IMG/VR virus record: IMGVR_UViG_3300023184_004591
Span: 31,293-95,292 of that record
Length of the DNA: 64,000 nt
DNA from: a virus
Strand: one strand, 5' to 3'
Shown here piece by piece: positions 26,601 through 34,586 of the stretch. A model generated the notes under the pieces. That model searched no databases. It was not told the DNA's origin and saw only the letters and a program-made list of their open reading frames with translations. The position numbers were made by a program, and so were the translations under genes. Every line of letters begins with the position of its first letter. Positions within the stretch are counted from its first letter, which is position 1.

Positions 26601-27649
26601 TTTCTTGTTATATCCAATTCACCATCCGTATGGTCTAAGAAAGACCAATACACATCTTCTGAAACATTAAATATTTTTTGGTGACTTAAACTACCTTGTA
26701 TTGTTCCTTGAGTTCCAGAATGATCAACTGATAAATCATAAGTTAACGAATCTATAATACTAACACCATCAATATCAAATGTTGAGGGTCCACCAATATT
26801 CATTACTCTAAAACCAATATCCCAATTTGAAATATTTACACTAGATACAATTAAATTTGCATTATCTTCTATTTTAAACGCAATTGATCCAGAAGTATTA
26901 TCTCCAATACAATTACCACTACTATAACTAATTTGAGACCCAATACCTTGACAAAAATTCGCAATCGTTGGGACACCTGTTGGCTCATTAAAATGGTTTT
27001 CTAATGACGCAAATGCGGTATAAGTAGGGCTGTTGGCAATAACGTAAACACCATAGGTGTACGATCCATTTAAGTCAATGTACTCACCAAAAAATTCTGT
27101 GTTTGCAATTGATGATGTAACACTAATTTGAACGTCATTGTCATACATTGATACTTTATGTGCCAAAGCAAACCCATCTAAGTCGTCACACGCAATACCA
27201 ACACCTGAGGTGGCACCACTAATAGTTAAAAATGATATTTGACCCGTATCGCCTAATCTAAAAATAATGTTTGATGGATTATCAGGTGTTATTACAACAG
27301 AATTAATGTCCACACCAACAATACTAACATACGGTTTGTTTGATAAGTTAATTGGTGGTTCAACATAAACACCTGACCCCACTTGAATTGAATATCTATT
27401 TGTAAACGATGGTCCTGATATTGATTGGACTGCATCATATAAAGATGTAAAATCTACATCCCCACCTTTACCAACTTTAATTACATTTTCTACAAATGTA
27501 TTATCTAATACATAATTTTTTAAATCATCTATTTTAGTTTCACTTGTAGTTCCTGTTGGATTTATGTAACTAACAAAAGGTACTATATCGGTGGCAGTAT
27601 AACCTGATTTACCGACATATGGAAGTTGTGATATTTTTACGTCTGACAT
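23645..27649 (-). CDS. Long tail fibre with beta-helix and tip domain
   Basis: 1334 aa. Residues about 1-50 form the attachment domain (MSDVKISQLPYVGKSGY...). Residues about 55-330 look like a right-handed beta-helix (VGKGGDVDFTSLYDAVQSI, YSIQVGSGVYVEPPIN), as in pectate-lyase-like fibre domains. Residues about 690-860 are repeated stalk segments (GDLTVTGNTS, SATTYNNLP). The last about 145 residues form a compact beta tip (LAAGSHTIEVDAV...GTLTVMVLKNN). The tip is clearly related to the C-terminus of the exported protein at 62025-63533. Likely trimeric and host-recognising. A 179-bp direct repeat inside the gene may allow rearrangement. Confidence 0.8.
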   Translation of the reverse strand: MSDVKISQLPYVGKSGYTATDIVPFVSYINPTGTTSETKIDDLKNYVLDNTFVENVIKVGKGGDVDFTSLYDAVQSISGPSFTNRYSIQVGSGVYVEPPINLSNKPYVSIVGVDINSVVITPDNPSNIIFRLGDTGQISFLTISGATSGVGIACDDLDGFALAHKVSMYDNDVQISVTSSIANTEFFGEYIDLNGSYTYGVYVIANSPTYTAFASLENHFNEPTGVPTIANFCQGIGSQISYSSGNCIGDNTSGSIAFKIEDNANLIVSSVNISNWDIGFRVMNIGGPSTFDIDGVSIIDSLTYDLSVDHSGTQGTIQGSLSHQKIFNVSEDVYWSFLDHTDGELDITRKLSVTFKDGTHTDLSTLLFEGGTMGVLEGGIITIVSGTTISVSEGYGYLESIINNGVIKRFDWSDTLKELPQNSNQYLFINNNGILSNSGLRPNSVYNIVLGRVVTNSTDIVLIDASPLNANHTSNQYSNLFRNGIGPIYSKGSIVTENITPYNIDVTGGDYYYSTNEFFPDGGNGITFTMYYRDGGTGWSTSATTQVVVGYDDNSGTISPLSISAFTKHTLYVVGDAVNEQYFLVLGQNQYPTLIQAENALLPLPPTYFSDSVTEIASIYVRQGGSNIYQIEDIRPIVGFKAGGVNASATHGNLLGLSADDHTQYLLVDGSRPMVGDINMGGNDIYSASSITSDVISATTYNNLPIDPNTYVTGFTYGDNVFTVKQNNGQPDLTTTINSVTGMTVNGDLTVTGNTSVQSLTANTISATTYNNLPDNVTGKYLPLSGGTMTGGTIFQSGLTANTISATTYNNLPIDPNTYVTGFTYNNNIFTVKQNNGQPDLTATINSVTGMTVNGDLTVTGNTSMKSVTATTVSASTLTLVSPNVPPTPSVSTPFIDDYGRVTLSPGGTPSLTYTNTNTGTGNATIVTNYLNIANGGTAGQSYTTVPLSGFGSPFNPTLSSNNSLSTIEWTFNLRTNRASIFAGFGASSYAGAVVLVGSNTNLQSAGSGYALVYGTTGTRNWKLVKYNNGLAGTQTDIITGGLFSGNTNYVSARIVYTPSTNTWSYYFRDDGASAWGDPTTTSTLIGSAVDSTYTSTLMSVFGVFFNYSTAASQNLQFDNLRVQQSVSASATTIDQLTLKNNSGTEVFKVKDDGTTTMSGTVTSSVGFFGSFSGTYTGNGSSLTLGQSGIMVTGTSQLNLTSATTALTLIPGLSTTITVSGQTMVYIQTNGGVNTLATTSTGGSALDVAILVDGAVLASGGYQRIYADNPTAAALANVTNWVANWNTSVILTLAAGSHTIEVDAVYVSGSSASVSGIGGSIKQGTLTVMVLKNN
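25063..25241 (-). repeat. Direct repeat copy 1 in the fibre gene
   Basis: About 179 bp, matching 25387-25565 with only scattered substitutions and a constant 324-bp offset. Codes for the segment containing NGQPDLTATINSV, TVNGDLTVTGNTS and ATTYNNLPIDPN. Confidence 0.8.
25387..25565 (-). repeat. Direct repeat copy 2 in the fibre gene
   Basis: Second copy of the 179-bp repeat. Differences include GTTGTGGTTAAGTC against GTTGCGGTTAAATC and a changed YGDN/YNNN codon group. Recombination between copies would delete 324 bp (108 codons) in frame. Confidence 0.8.
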
Positions 27650-27657
27650 TATCTTTT

Positions 27658-27671
27658 TTTATTTATAAATA
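27658..27671 (-). promoter_or_regulatory. Late-promoter-like motif upstream of the fibre gene
   Basis: Minus strand TATTTATAAATAAAAAAA, with an exact TATAAATA core, begins 22 nt before the ATG at 27649. Confidence 0.65.
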
Positions 27672-27674
27672 CTT

Positions 27675-27944
27675 TTATTCTACGATTATGTAGGCACCAT
27701 TTTCAGAAATTAATCGGTTTCCAAACTCATCGGTTATAACAGGTATACAAGGGACATTTAATATACACGTTTTATCATAAAACGGAATGTAAATTGTATA
27801 CGATCCACGATAGTCCTCACTTATATAATTATATGGTAATGTTACGGTTCCAAGATCAATTACATTACCGTAACAATCGGTATGTATGATTTCGGATTGT
27901 TGTCCGATATAATTGTTTGTTAATATTTGTAAAACTGAACTCAT
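27675..27944 (-). CDS. Small adaptor-like virion protein
   Basis: 89 aa. The core CYGNVIDLGTVTLPYNY...YRGSYTIYI aligns with the N-terminal domain of the mucin-like protein at 28605-30488 (VVINLGNVTLPCTF...YGTYTILVL). The tail DEFGNRLISENGAYIIVE is a short hydrophobic end peptide of the same style as at 22930 and 28605. It appears to be a minimal version of the anchor plus end peptide without the Thr/Pro stalk. It shares one base with the next gene upstream. Confidence 0.55.
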   Translation of the reverse strand: MSSVLQILTNNYIGQQSEIIHTDCYGNVIDLGTVTLPYNYISEDYRGSYTIYIPFYDKTCILNVPCIPVITDEFGNRLISENGAYIIVE

Positions 27945-28582
27945 TAATAAGTTTTATTTAATGTAAATATCTCTGAATAAATTGAGTTTCCTGCATTGTT
28001 AGTGTTCCACTGAGCGGTGATGACAAGTGTATTATCTATTGTAGTATCAAAAGTTGTATCGTTTACTACACTAAAATTTACTCCTTCAAAGTTAAGACCT
28101 GAATTCTTAGTATAAGCGAATAATCCTCCCGATACTATTGATCCTACTGTTGCCACCCCTATTCGTCTTACAGTAAAATTAACATCTAGTTTCCAATGTT
28201 TATTTGTGGCGGTCTCCATCGCCATTACTCCTGTATCTGCTAACAATATGCCTGAAACAGTTTTAATTCTAATATGTAAAGTAGCGGCACCAACACAAGA
28301 TATATGTCCTATTAATACTCCATGAAAACTATCACCAACACTGAACCCATTTTCAGGAATTGTAATAGATCCTACACCATTATTTATTAATGTCGACTCA
28401 ACGGTTGTGGCACTTACCGCAACGCTGGTTCCTGTTTGACTAAATAACCCATAAACTATTGGCAGGGGTGATAATGTAGATTGTTTTATTTTATATGTGG
28501 TTCCCGAATACTCAACAACAAACTCAGAGTTTGCAGTTACTGCGGTTAATTCGGGTAATGAGGATATTGGTAAATCTGGCAT
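27944..28582 (-). CDS. Short tail fibre or fibre-tip protein
   Basis: 212 aa. It begins with the attachment motif MPDLPISSLPELTAVTANSEFVV and YSGTTYKIKQSTL, matching the N-termini of the other fibres, followed by a beta-sandwich-like region of about 160 residues resembling phage head-fibre or neck-fibre tips (TLHIRIKTVSG, ITAQWNTNNAGNSIYSE). No catalytic motif. Probably a short receptor-binding or decoration fibre. Late-type motif upstream. Confidence 0.6.
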   Translation of the reverse strand: MPDLPISSLPELTAVTANSEFVVEYSGTTYKIKQSTLSPLPIVYGLFSQTGTSVAVSATTVESTLINNGVGSITIPENGFSVGDSFHGVLIGHISCVGAATLHIRIKTVSGILLADTGVMAMETATNKHWKLDVNFTVRRIGVATVGSIVSGGLFAYTKNSGLNFEGVNFSVVNDTTFDTTIDNTLVITAQWNTNNAGNSIYSEIFTLNKTY

Positions 28583-28587
28583 TTCTT

Positions 28588-28602
28588 TTTATTTTATAAA
28601 TA
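28588..28602 (-). promoter_or_regulatory. Late-promoter-like motif
   Basis: Minus strand TATTTATAAAATAAA begins 20 nt before the ATG at 28582, in the 22-bp gap between genes. Confidence 0.55.
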
Positions 28603-28604
28603 GT

Positions 28605-30488
28605 TTATGTTATCATAATCTTTGATCCATCTGCCTGTAGAACAAAGAATCCATCGGATTGTAATAAATAGTTTATTATATTTGTCGGTGTTGGTGTTAA
28701 TGTCGGTGTTAAAGTAGGTGTGTTAGTTAAGGTCTGAGTCAATGTCTGAGTTAACGTTGGTGTTAAGGTAGGCGTTAATGTTGGAGTTGAAGTTCTTGTT
28801 GGTGTTAACGTCTGAGTTAATGTTGGTGTCGGTGTTGAAGTTGGTGGGTTAAGAGGATCTATCAACTCAACGTATAGTAAATCATTATCACCAATACTTT
28901 GTGTTAAATTATAAATGTAAGTACTTGGTGGTGTTCCTGTGAAACCACTTATTAAGATTCCGTTTTCGTAAACATTAACTGTGTGGTTAGTACCACCTGT
29001 AACACTTATGATTAAGTAATCACCAGGAACGTTAGTATATAAGAATCCATTTCCACTTGTGTTTTGTAAAATTGGGTAATAGAAGTTAAATACCGCACTA
29101 AAATTACCACCTATTGAGGTTATCACTGAACCATCGGTATCGTAATTACTAACTAAGAAGTTTCTATATGGTGTTGGTGTAGGTGTTGGGGTTAAGGTTG
29201 AGGTTGGTGTAGGTGTTGGTGGATAACATGCATCTGTACAAATTACATACCCTGGTTCACCTGTTAAATCATATCCAGTTGGTACTTCAGGTATTAATGA
29301 TAAAACTTCAAAAGTATAACCACGATTTTCAGGGTTATTATAAAAATACCCAATAGTTAAAGGGGTTAATGATTTAACGTTAAATGTCCCAACGTTTGAA
29401 CAACCACCACCATAACAACCATACCCTGTTACTTCATAATAATATATTATTTGGGTTGAGGTTGGGGTAACTGTCGGTGTTGGGGTTGAGGTTAATGTTG
29501 GTGTTAATGTCGGTGTTAATGTTGGGGTTAATGTTGGTGTTAATGTTGGTGTTGACGTTAAAGTAGGTGTCGGAGTTAAAGTTGGTGTTGGTGTTGGTGT
29601 GTTTGTTATATAAACTATTTCATATGTGAAATCACAGTTCAATGTTGTTGGTGTTGGTGTTGACGTTAACGTTTGTGTTAACGTAGGTGTGTTAGTTGAC
29701 GTTAACGTTTGTGTTAATGTTTGTGTTAACGTAGGTGTGTTAGTTGGTGTTTGTGTTAATCCTGGTGTTTTTGTATGTGTTGGTGTTTGTGTACGTGTAG
29801 GTGTCACGGTTTGAGTTAACGTTTGTGTTAATGTTGGCGTTAATGTTGGTGTTTGTGTACGTGTAGGTGTCACGGTTTGAGTTAACGTTTGTGTTAATGT
29901 TGGCGTTAATGTTGGTGTTTGCGTAGGTGTTGCCGTTAACGTAGGCGTTGGTGTTAATGTTGCCGTTAATGTTAATGTTGGAGTTTGGGTAATAATACAA
30001 TAACCACTTGTTGTAGTTTGTGTTGGTCTTGGTGTTCTAGTTGGTTTTGGTGTTTTACTTGGTGAAGGACAACCACATGGATCCGTACACGTCGGATGAG
30101 GTGTGGATGTTACCGTTTGAGTTACCGTTTGAGTTACAGTAATTGTTGGTGTTGGTATACAAACATATCTTGTTTCAGTTGGTGTAACTGTTGGTGTTGG
30201 TGTAGCAGTCGGTGTTTTTGTTAATGTTGGTGTTGGTGTTGGTGTCGGAGTAGGTCTGACAACATTTAATATGTTTGGGCAATCATTATCAACACATTGA
30301 TCATTTAATACCAATATGGTGTAAGTACCATAAATTTCTCTTTGTGGATCAAGTAAAGATGGGTTAAATGTACATGGAAGTGTTACATTCCCCAAGTTAA
30401 TTACAACATTATCGTTGTCAGGTTTAAATAATATATTTGCAACCTCACCATCGTAATTAAAACTTTTTATTATTATGCTTTGACTCAT
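28605..30488 (-). CDS. Second Thr/Pro-repeat (mucin-like) virion protein
   Basis: 627 aa. Anchor domain at about 1-80 (INLGNVTLPCTF). A Thr/Pro tract with several Cys islands covers about 82-285, and another TP tract about 298-345. A beta domain follows (YYYEVTGYGCYGGGCSNVG...), then a short TP linker and a second beta domain (about 440-550, resembling a C2-like or jelly-roll fold). A final TP tract and the end peptide YLLQSDGFFVLQADGSKIMIT close the protein. The repeats use the same TPTLTQTLT vocabulary as the giant protein at 16549. Its start lies 2 nt from the stop of the papain-domain protein, so the two are co-expressed. Role: probably a glycosylated surface stalk carrying binding domains. 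Confidence 0.72.
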   Translation of the reverse strand: MSQSIIIKSFNYDGEVANILFKPDNDNVVINLGNVTLPCTFNPSLLDPQREIYGTYTILVLNDQCVDNDCPNILNVVRPTPTPTPTPTLTKTPTATPTPTVTPTETRYVCIPTPTITVTQTVTQTVTSTPHPTCTDPCGCPSPSKTPKPTRTPRPTQTTTSGYCIITQTPTLTLTATLTPTPTLTATPTQTPTLTPTLTQTLTQTVTPTRTQTPTLTPTLTQTLTQTVTPTRTQTPTHTKTPGLTQTPTNTPTLTQTLTQTLTSTNTPTLTQTLTSTPTPTTLNCDFTYEIVYITNTPTPTPTLTPTPTLTSTPTLTPTLTPTLTPTLTPTLTSTPTPTVTPTSTQIIYYYEVTGYGCYGGGCSNVGTFNVKSLTPLTIGYFYNNPENRGYTFEVLSLIPEVPTGYDLTGEPGYVICTDACYPPTPTPTSTLTPTPTPTPYRNFLVSNYDTDGSVITSIGGNFSAVFNFYYPILQNTSGNGFLYTNVPGDYLIISVTGGTNHTVNVYENGILISGFTGTPPSTYIYNLTQSIGDNDLLYVELIDPLNPPTSTPTPTLTQTLTPTRTSTPTLTPTLTPTLTQTLTQTLTNTPTLTPTLTPTPTNIINYLLQSDGFFVLQADGSKIMIT

Positions 30489-30490
30489 CC

Positions 30491-33364
30491 TTAAAATGTT
30501 TTTTCAACGGCCAAACAAATTTCACCATTTTCATTTATTAATCTTCTCATATCCGTAAAACTGATATAAGCGTGACCTTGTTGGCCCCACGATTTACCCC
30601 AACTATTTTTAATTCTAAACTGTTGTTTTTTTGTGTCAACACCATTAATAACATATGCGTGTCCACCAGCGAGTCTACCTGAAATACTAATTAAACCATT
30701 TCTATCAGGGTAGAACATACCATTGTACCAATTAGTACCAACAACAACAGGACCTACGTTTAATATTGTTGAAACCAAAACGTTCAAATCAAATGTCCAT
30801 AAATAAGATCCTATTTTCCCTGTATTTTTAAGATACTTGGCGGCTCCTCTAACAGATGTCCCATCGTAATTTTCACCTACCCATTCATCAATTTTTTGGG
30901 CCTCTGTGTAAATTAAACTTGGGGGAATAATTGGTGCGATCCCACCATGTTTTACAGGACCATCTTCAATCCAATGAGCCCAAGCGTATCCAACACATTG
31001 TGGTGTATTTCCTTGATTACCCCACCATTCATTATCATCCCAATTTCTAATAGTTAATGGTGTGATAGTTCTTGGTAGTTTATCTTCAATTAAATATTTT
31101 TTATCTCTTTCATCAGGAATATAATTTCTACCTAATTGGAATTCATCCCCAACAGGTTCATCATTAACTACTTGATATGTAAAATCATTAACCTCACAAG
31201 ATAATACATCACAATCAGGACAATCATAATCAAACATATCAAAAGTACCTTTCAATACTTTGAAATTATGTTTAACCTCAGCTGATGACAATGGTGTAAC
31301 ATACATTCTAAATTGAGATATGCCACCTTCAAATGTTCCACCAAAATTTTGTTCCAATAGAATATTTGTTTTCATTCCTGCAAATGTTGTTCCACTAAGA
31401 ATATTCTCAGGAAATAATTCAGGATCTTGAATGTAATTGTTATAAGGATAAGTAGTTGATGAAAAAGTTAAGTTCTCATGTAGTCCTTGAGTTCCTCCAC
31501 CCCACGAAATGTTGAATGGTACCCCAAGTTGTCTTTCTTTATCTGTATTAAGTGCTCTTGGAATAATTTCTTCAAAGTCTTCAATAGTGTAGAACGGTTT
31601 ACCATTAACGTAGATTCTTAATCTACCCATTCTATATTTTTTGTCATCCAACCATTTTTGATTTAGATTAACAAGTTCTATCATTTCAGGTTCCTTTTTA
31701 CCATTAGTAATCGGAACGGTAATTAATTTTACTGTGTCGTTTGCAAGTGAATCAAGATACTCACGTTTAGTAATATCATCTAACCCACCTCTATATTTTA
31801 AATCACAAGTATCTAAATAGGTATACCTACTCCACACAACATTAATGTTAACCCATTTCTCCACATCAAAGAATGGAGCACATTTATCAATACAATAATC
31901 GTATATACCATTTGGTGAACAATATTCAGTTATAGTATAACCTGTTACATAAGTTTGACCAGTCACACAAGTTCCTGATGTTTGACAATCACCGGTAATT
32001 TTCAATACTTTAACTCCAATCTTTGGATTCTTAGGGTCTCCACATAATTTTAATGAGAACGCATTTGATAAAGAATCAAACAATGGATCTTTTTCACAAG
32101 TTTCTTCTATTGAAGTATATCCCGTTGGTGAACAAGTTACACAATCATAACAAGTCTCACACGCCGTACAACTTGGTGTACACACAGGTGGTAATAAACA
32201 ATGTTCCCCACTTTTGGTTGGGGTAAATGATGGTGTTGGTGTTGGAGTACAATAACAACCTTGTTCTACTGTTGGGGTAGGTGTTGGTGTTGGAGTAACA
32301 AAAACGGTAGGACAATTATGTGTTTGACATTCCCACCCACATATATCACATTCTTCTTTACCGCATCCACACCCACAAGTTAATTTTTTTTCTTTATCAC
32401 CACCACATAAATCACAACCATAATTAACATGATAATCATGTTTATTATCAACAGATCTTGGTGGGTAAACGTAAATACATCTACTATTATGTGTATATGT
32501 GTTACAACACGCACAAGTTTCAACAGTTGTTAAACCAGATGTAACTCTTGTATACCCTGTAAAACAATTTGGTGAACCATCAGCATGATGATAAAATTTA
32601 TTCTCAGCTCTTGTCCCAAAATAAAAAAATATATTTTTATTGTTAGGATATATTTCATTTAATGTTGTCTCATCAGGATCCGGAAAATATTGGTCAAACA
32701 ATCTAGGTTTGATAACCATTTCAACAGACCAACCTTTATTCATTCTCTCAGGAAAAATGTCGTAGTCATAACCAAACAATTTATAAAACCCTTGATAGAA
32801 ACCACCATATAATTCGTGGTACTTTCCAAACGTCGGATCTGTTTTACTAACAACCTCATATAAAGTTGTTTTTGGTATTCCCGAAAATCTATGATTAGTC
32901 TCAGTATAACCCGTAACTTGAAACATTTTTAATCTTCTGTCAAAATGTAATCTATCAAATTTTATACTATCATCATATAAACCATTTGTAAAATATATTG
33001 TTTCTCCCGACATTTTGGTAACTAAACCATTGTCTATCCCCGTTAAACCAATATCACAAGCCGTTGACGATGAAAAACAAGTTAAATCTAAATTTTTTGG
33101 GTTATAATAGTTTTGAGAAACAAAAACATTATTAAAGTTATAATTCTTATATGTTAACGTTAGGTCTTGGGCACTTAATGGATCACTTATGTTAAAATTA
33201 ATTGGTAGTCGATTACCATATGTTTGAGCAATTAAAAATGGGGAAAAAATAACCTCTTGATTATAATCCCTTTCATCAGAAGTCAAAGACATATCCATAC
33301 TATCGGACTCAAGATTTATCTTGTACTTCTTATAAACATATTGATTAATATTTTGTTCCGCCAT
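30491..33364 (-). CDS. Virion structural protein with C-terminal papain-like cysteine peptidase
   Basis: 957 aa. Residues about 1-330 and 440-730 are a large beta-rich structural part, resembling LamG-type folds. In between lies a Cys-cluster region (about 270-420; CGCGCGKEECDICGWEC) with TP linkers. Residues about 750-957 form a C1A papain-like peptidase: oxyanion Gln784 and nucleophile Cys790 (NQGNTPQCVGYA), His902 (GGHAYVINGVD) and Asn920 (IKNSWGKSWG). All catalytic residues are present and no inhibitory propeptide is evident. As it heads the operon for the appendage genes, the peptidase probably rides on the tail and could cut host surface proteins during entry, or process virion proteins. 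Confidence 0.85.
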   Translation of the reverse strand: MAEQNINQYVYKKYKINLESDSMDMSLTSDERDYNQEVIFSPFLIAQTYGNRLPINFNISDPLSAQDLTLTYKNYNFNNVFVSQNYYNPKNLDLTCFSSSTACDIGLTGIDNGLVTKMSGETIYFTNGLYDDSIKFDRLHFDRRLKMFQVTGYTETNHRFSGIPKTTLYEVVSKTDPTFGKYHELYGGFYQGFYKLFGYDYDIFPERMNKGWSVEMVIKPRLFDQYFPDPDETTLNEIYPNNKNIFFYFGTRAENKFYHHADGSPNCFTGYTRVTSGLTTVETCACCNTYTHNSRCIYVYPPRSVDNKHDYHVNYGCDLCGGDKEKKLTCGCGCGKEECDICGWECQTHNCPTVFVTPTPTPTPTVEQGCYCTPTPTPSFTPTKSGEHCLLPPVCTPSCTACETCYDCVTCSPTGYTSIEETCEKDPLFDSLSNAFSLKLCGDPKNPKIGVKVLKITGDCQTSGTCVTGQTYVTGYTITEYCSPNGIYDYCIDKCAPFFDVEKWVNINVVWSRYTYLDTCDLKYRGGLDDITKREYLDSLANDTVKLITVPITNGKKEPEMIELVNLNQKWLDDKKYRMGRLRIYVNGKPFYTIEDFEEIIPRALNTDKERQLGVPFNISWGGGTQGLHENLTFSSTTYPYNNYIQDPELFPENILSGTTFAGMKTNILLEQNFGGTFEGGISQFRMYVTPLSSAEVKHNFKVLKGTFDMFDYDCPDCDVLSCEVNDFTYQVVNDEPVGDEFQLGRNYIPDERDKKYLIEDKLPRTITPLTIRNWDDNEWWGNQGNTPQCVGYAWAHWIEDGPVKHGGIAPIIPPSLIYTEAQKIDEWVGENYDGTSVRGAAKYLKNTGKIGSYLWTFDLNVLVSTILNVGPVVVGTNWYNGMFYPDRNGLISISGRLAGGHAYVINGVDTKKQQFRIKNSWGKSWGQQGHAYISFTDMRRLINENGEICLAVEKTF

Positions 33365-33367
33365 TCT

Positions 33368-33382
33368 TTTTATTAATAAATA
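33368..33382 (-). promoter_or_regulatory. Late-promoter-like motif for the leftward appendage operon
   Basis: Minus strand TATTTATTAATAAAA begins 18 nt before the ATG at 33364. With the motif at 33396 it forms a divergent promoter pair. Confidence 0.55.
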
Positions 33383-33395
33383 CCATAAATGAAAG

Positions 33396-33409
33396 TATTT
33401 ATATTAAAA
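33396..33409 (+). promoter_or_regulatory. Late-promoter-like motif for the rightward operon
   Basis: TATTTATATTAAAA begins 23 nt before the ATG at 33419. The identical 14-mer occurs before the gene at 51934. Confidence 0.55.
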
Positions 33410-33418
33410 AAAGTTTTT

Positions 33419-34570
33419 ATGATTAACTTTAATACAGAATATTTCAAAAAACCATATTATTTCTTTTTGAAGGACAAAGGAGATAAAATGTCTTTGTATT
33501 ACTCAGTTTCGGAAAATTTAAACGAGGCCAAACAAATTGATAGTAAAATGGATTTTGATAAATTACACGAAAAAAATATTAAAACTTTTATTAGTACCAT
33601 TTTATCCGAAAATAAAAAAATGAGCACAGGTGAGATTACAGGTCGTTTAAAGAAGTATAAGGAAGGTATTACTAGAGAATTTAAAGAAACAAAATTATTA
33701 ATTAAAATTATTTTGTCTTCTGCAAAACAATATTTAAAAGACAAAAATTTTGAATTATCAAAAGAAGAGAAAGATTTCATTAAAGATCAATCTGGGGACA
33801 TCGCTAAATTAATCCCATTAATTGTTTTACAATTATTACCGGGGTCCACATTGGCAACACCATTTATAATTGAATTTGGAAAAAAATTAGGAATTAAATT
33901 GAATAGTAAAATTCCTGAAAAATATAAAGAAAAAGAAACAGAGATTGATAGTGAGTTGGCAGAATTTGTTGATTCAGATGGGACATTGTTAGGGTCTAAT
34001 ATTCCAATGTTAGACCAACAAATGCACCCACACAAAACATTAGACCAAACCGTTAAAATGGCAAGGGCAAATCAATGGCCTTATTACAAACGTTATTATG
34101 GTGAGTCCGAAGAAGATAAATCTGATAAATTATTAGATGAGGTAGACCAATCAGAATCATTTGGTTTTGAAGAAACTGAAGATGTTTCAACATACGACGA
34201 AGCCGATGAAATATTCAAAGACGAATTGGGTGTTGAGGACGATATGGAACGTGAAGAAAGAGTTAAACGTTTAGGTTTTGATAGAAACTTAGACAAACAA
34301 CTTAAGAACGAAAAGAAAAGAGGGATGTGTAGAAATTGTTTCACTAAAAGACGATTGTCTGAATTAGAAAAACAAAAAATGACAGATCTTATTGATGAAA
34401 TATTAGTAAAGAAAAAGAAAAAATCTAACGATGTGGTACCTAAAGATGACTCTGAAGATTCTCCCGTTAGTAAAATATTAATTAAGAATATTGAGTCAAT
34501 TAAAAAAATTGCAGAAAAAGAAGGTATTAGTATAAATAAATTAATCAAACATTTAAAAGAAGGTGAATAA
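33419..34570 (+). CDS. Hypothetical protein with hydrophobic segment, possibly LETM1-like
   Basis: 383 aa from the ATG at 33419, chosen because the promoter-like motif begins 23 nt upstream; an ATG at 33389 precedes the motif. An ATG at 33488 has the best Shine-Dalgarno match of the region (AAAGGAG, spaced 6) and is a real alternative. Residues about 130-180 (SGDIAKLIPLIVLQLLPGS ... GKKLGIKLNSKIPEKY) resemble the LETM1-like pattern and contain one hydrophobic stretch. Acidic and Lys-rich C-terminal half with one CxxC pair (MCRNCF). Role unknown; it heads an operon of probable virion or core proteins. Confidence 0.6.
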   Translation: MINFNTEYFKKPYYFFLKDKGDKMSLYYSVSENLNEAKQIDSKMDFDKLHEKNIKTFISTILSENKKMSTGEITGRLKKYKEGITREFKETKLLIKIILSSAKQYLKDKNFELSKEEKDFIKDQSGDIAKLIPLIVLQLLPGSTLATPFIIEFGKKLGIKLNSKIPEKYKEKETEIDSELAEFVDSDGTLLGSNIPMLDQQMHPHKTLDQTVKMARANQWPYYKRYYGESEEDKSDKLLDEVDQSESFGFEETEDVSTYDEADEIFKDELGVEDDMEREERVKRLGFDRNLDKQLKNEKKRGMCRNCFTKRRLSELEKQKMTDLIDEILVKKKKKSNDVVPKDDSEDSPVSKILIKNIESIKKIAEKEGISINKLIKHLKEGE

Positions 34571-34586
34571 AAATTTATATGGTAAA

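Noticed and set aside
29626-30000. Open frames coding NINTNTN or VGVNV over the second Thr/Pro gene
   Set aside because: Off-frame readings of the same low-complexity DNA with no start signal or composition of a real gene.
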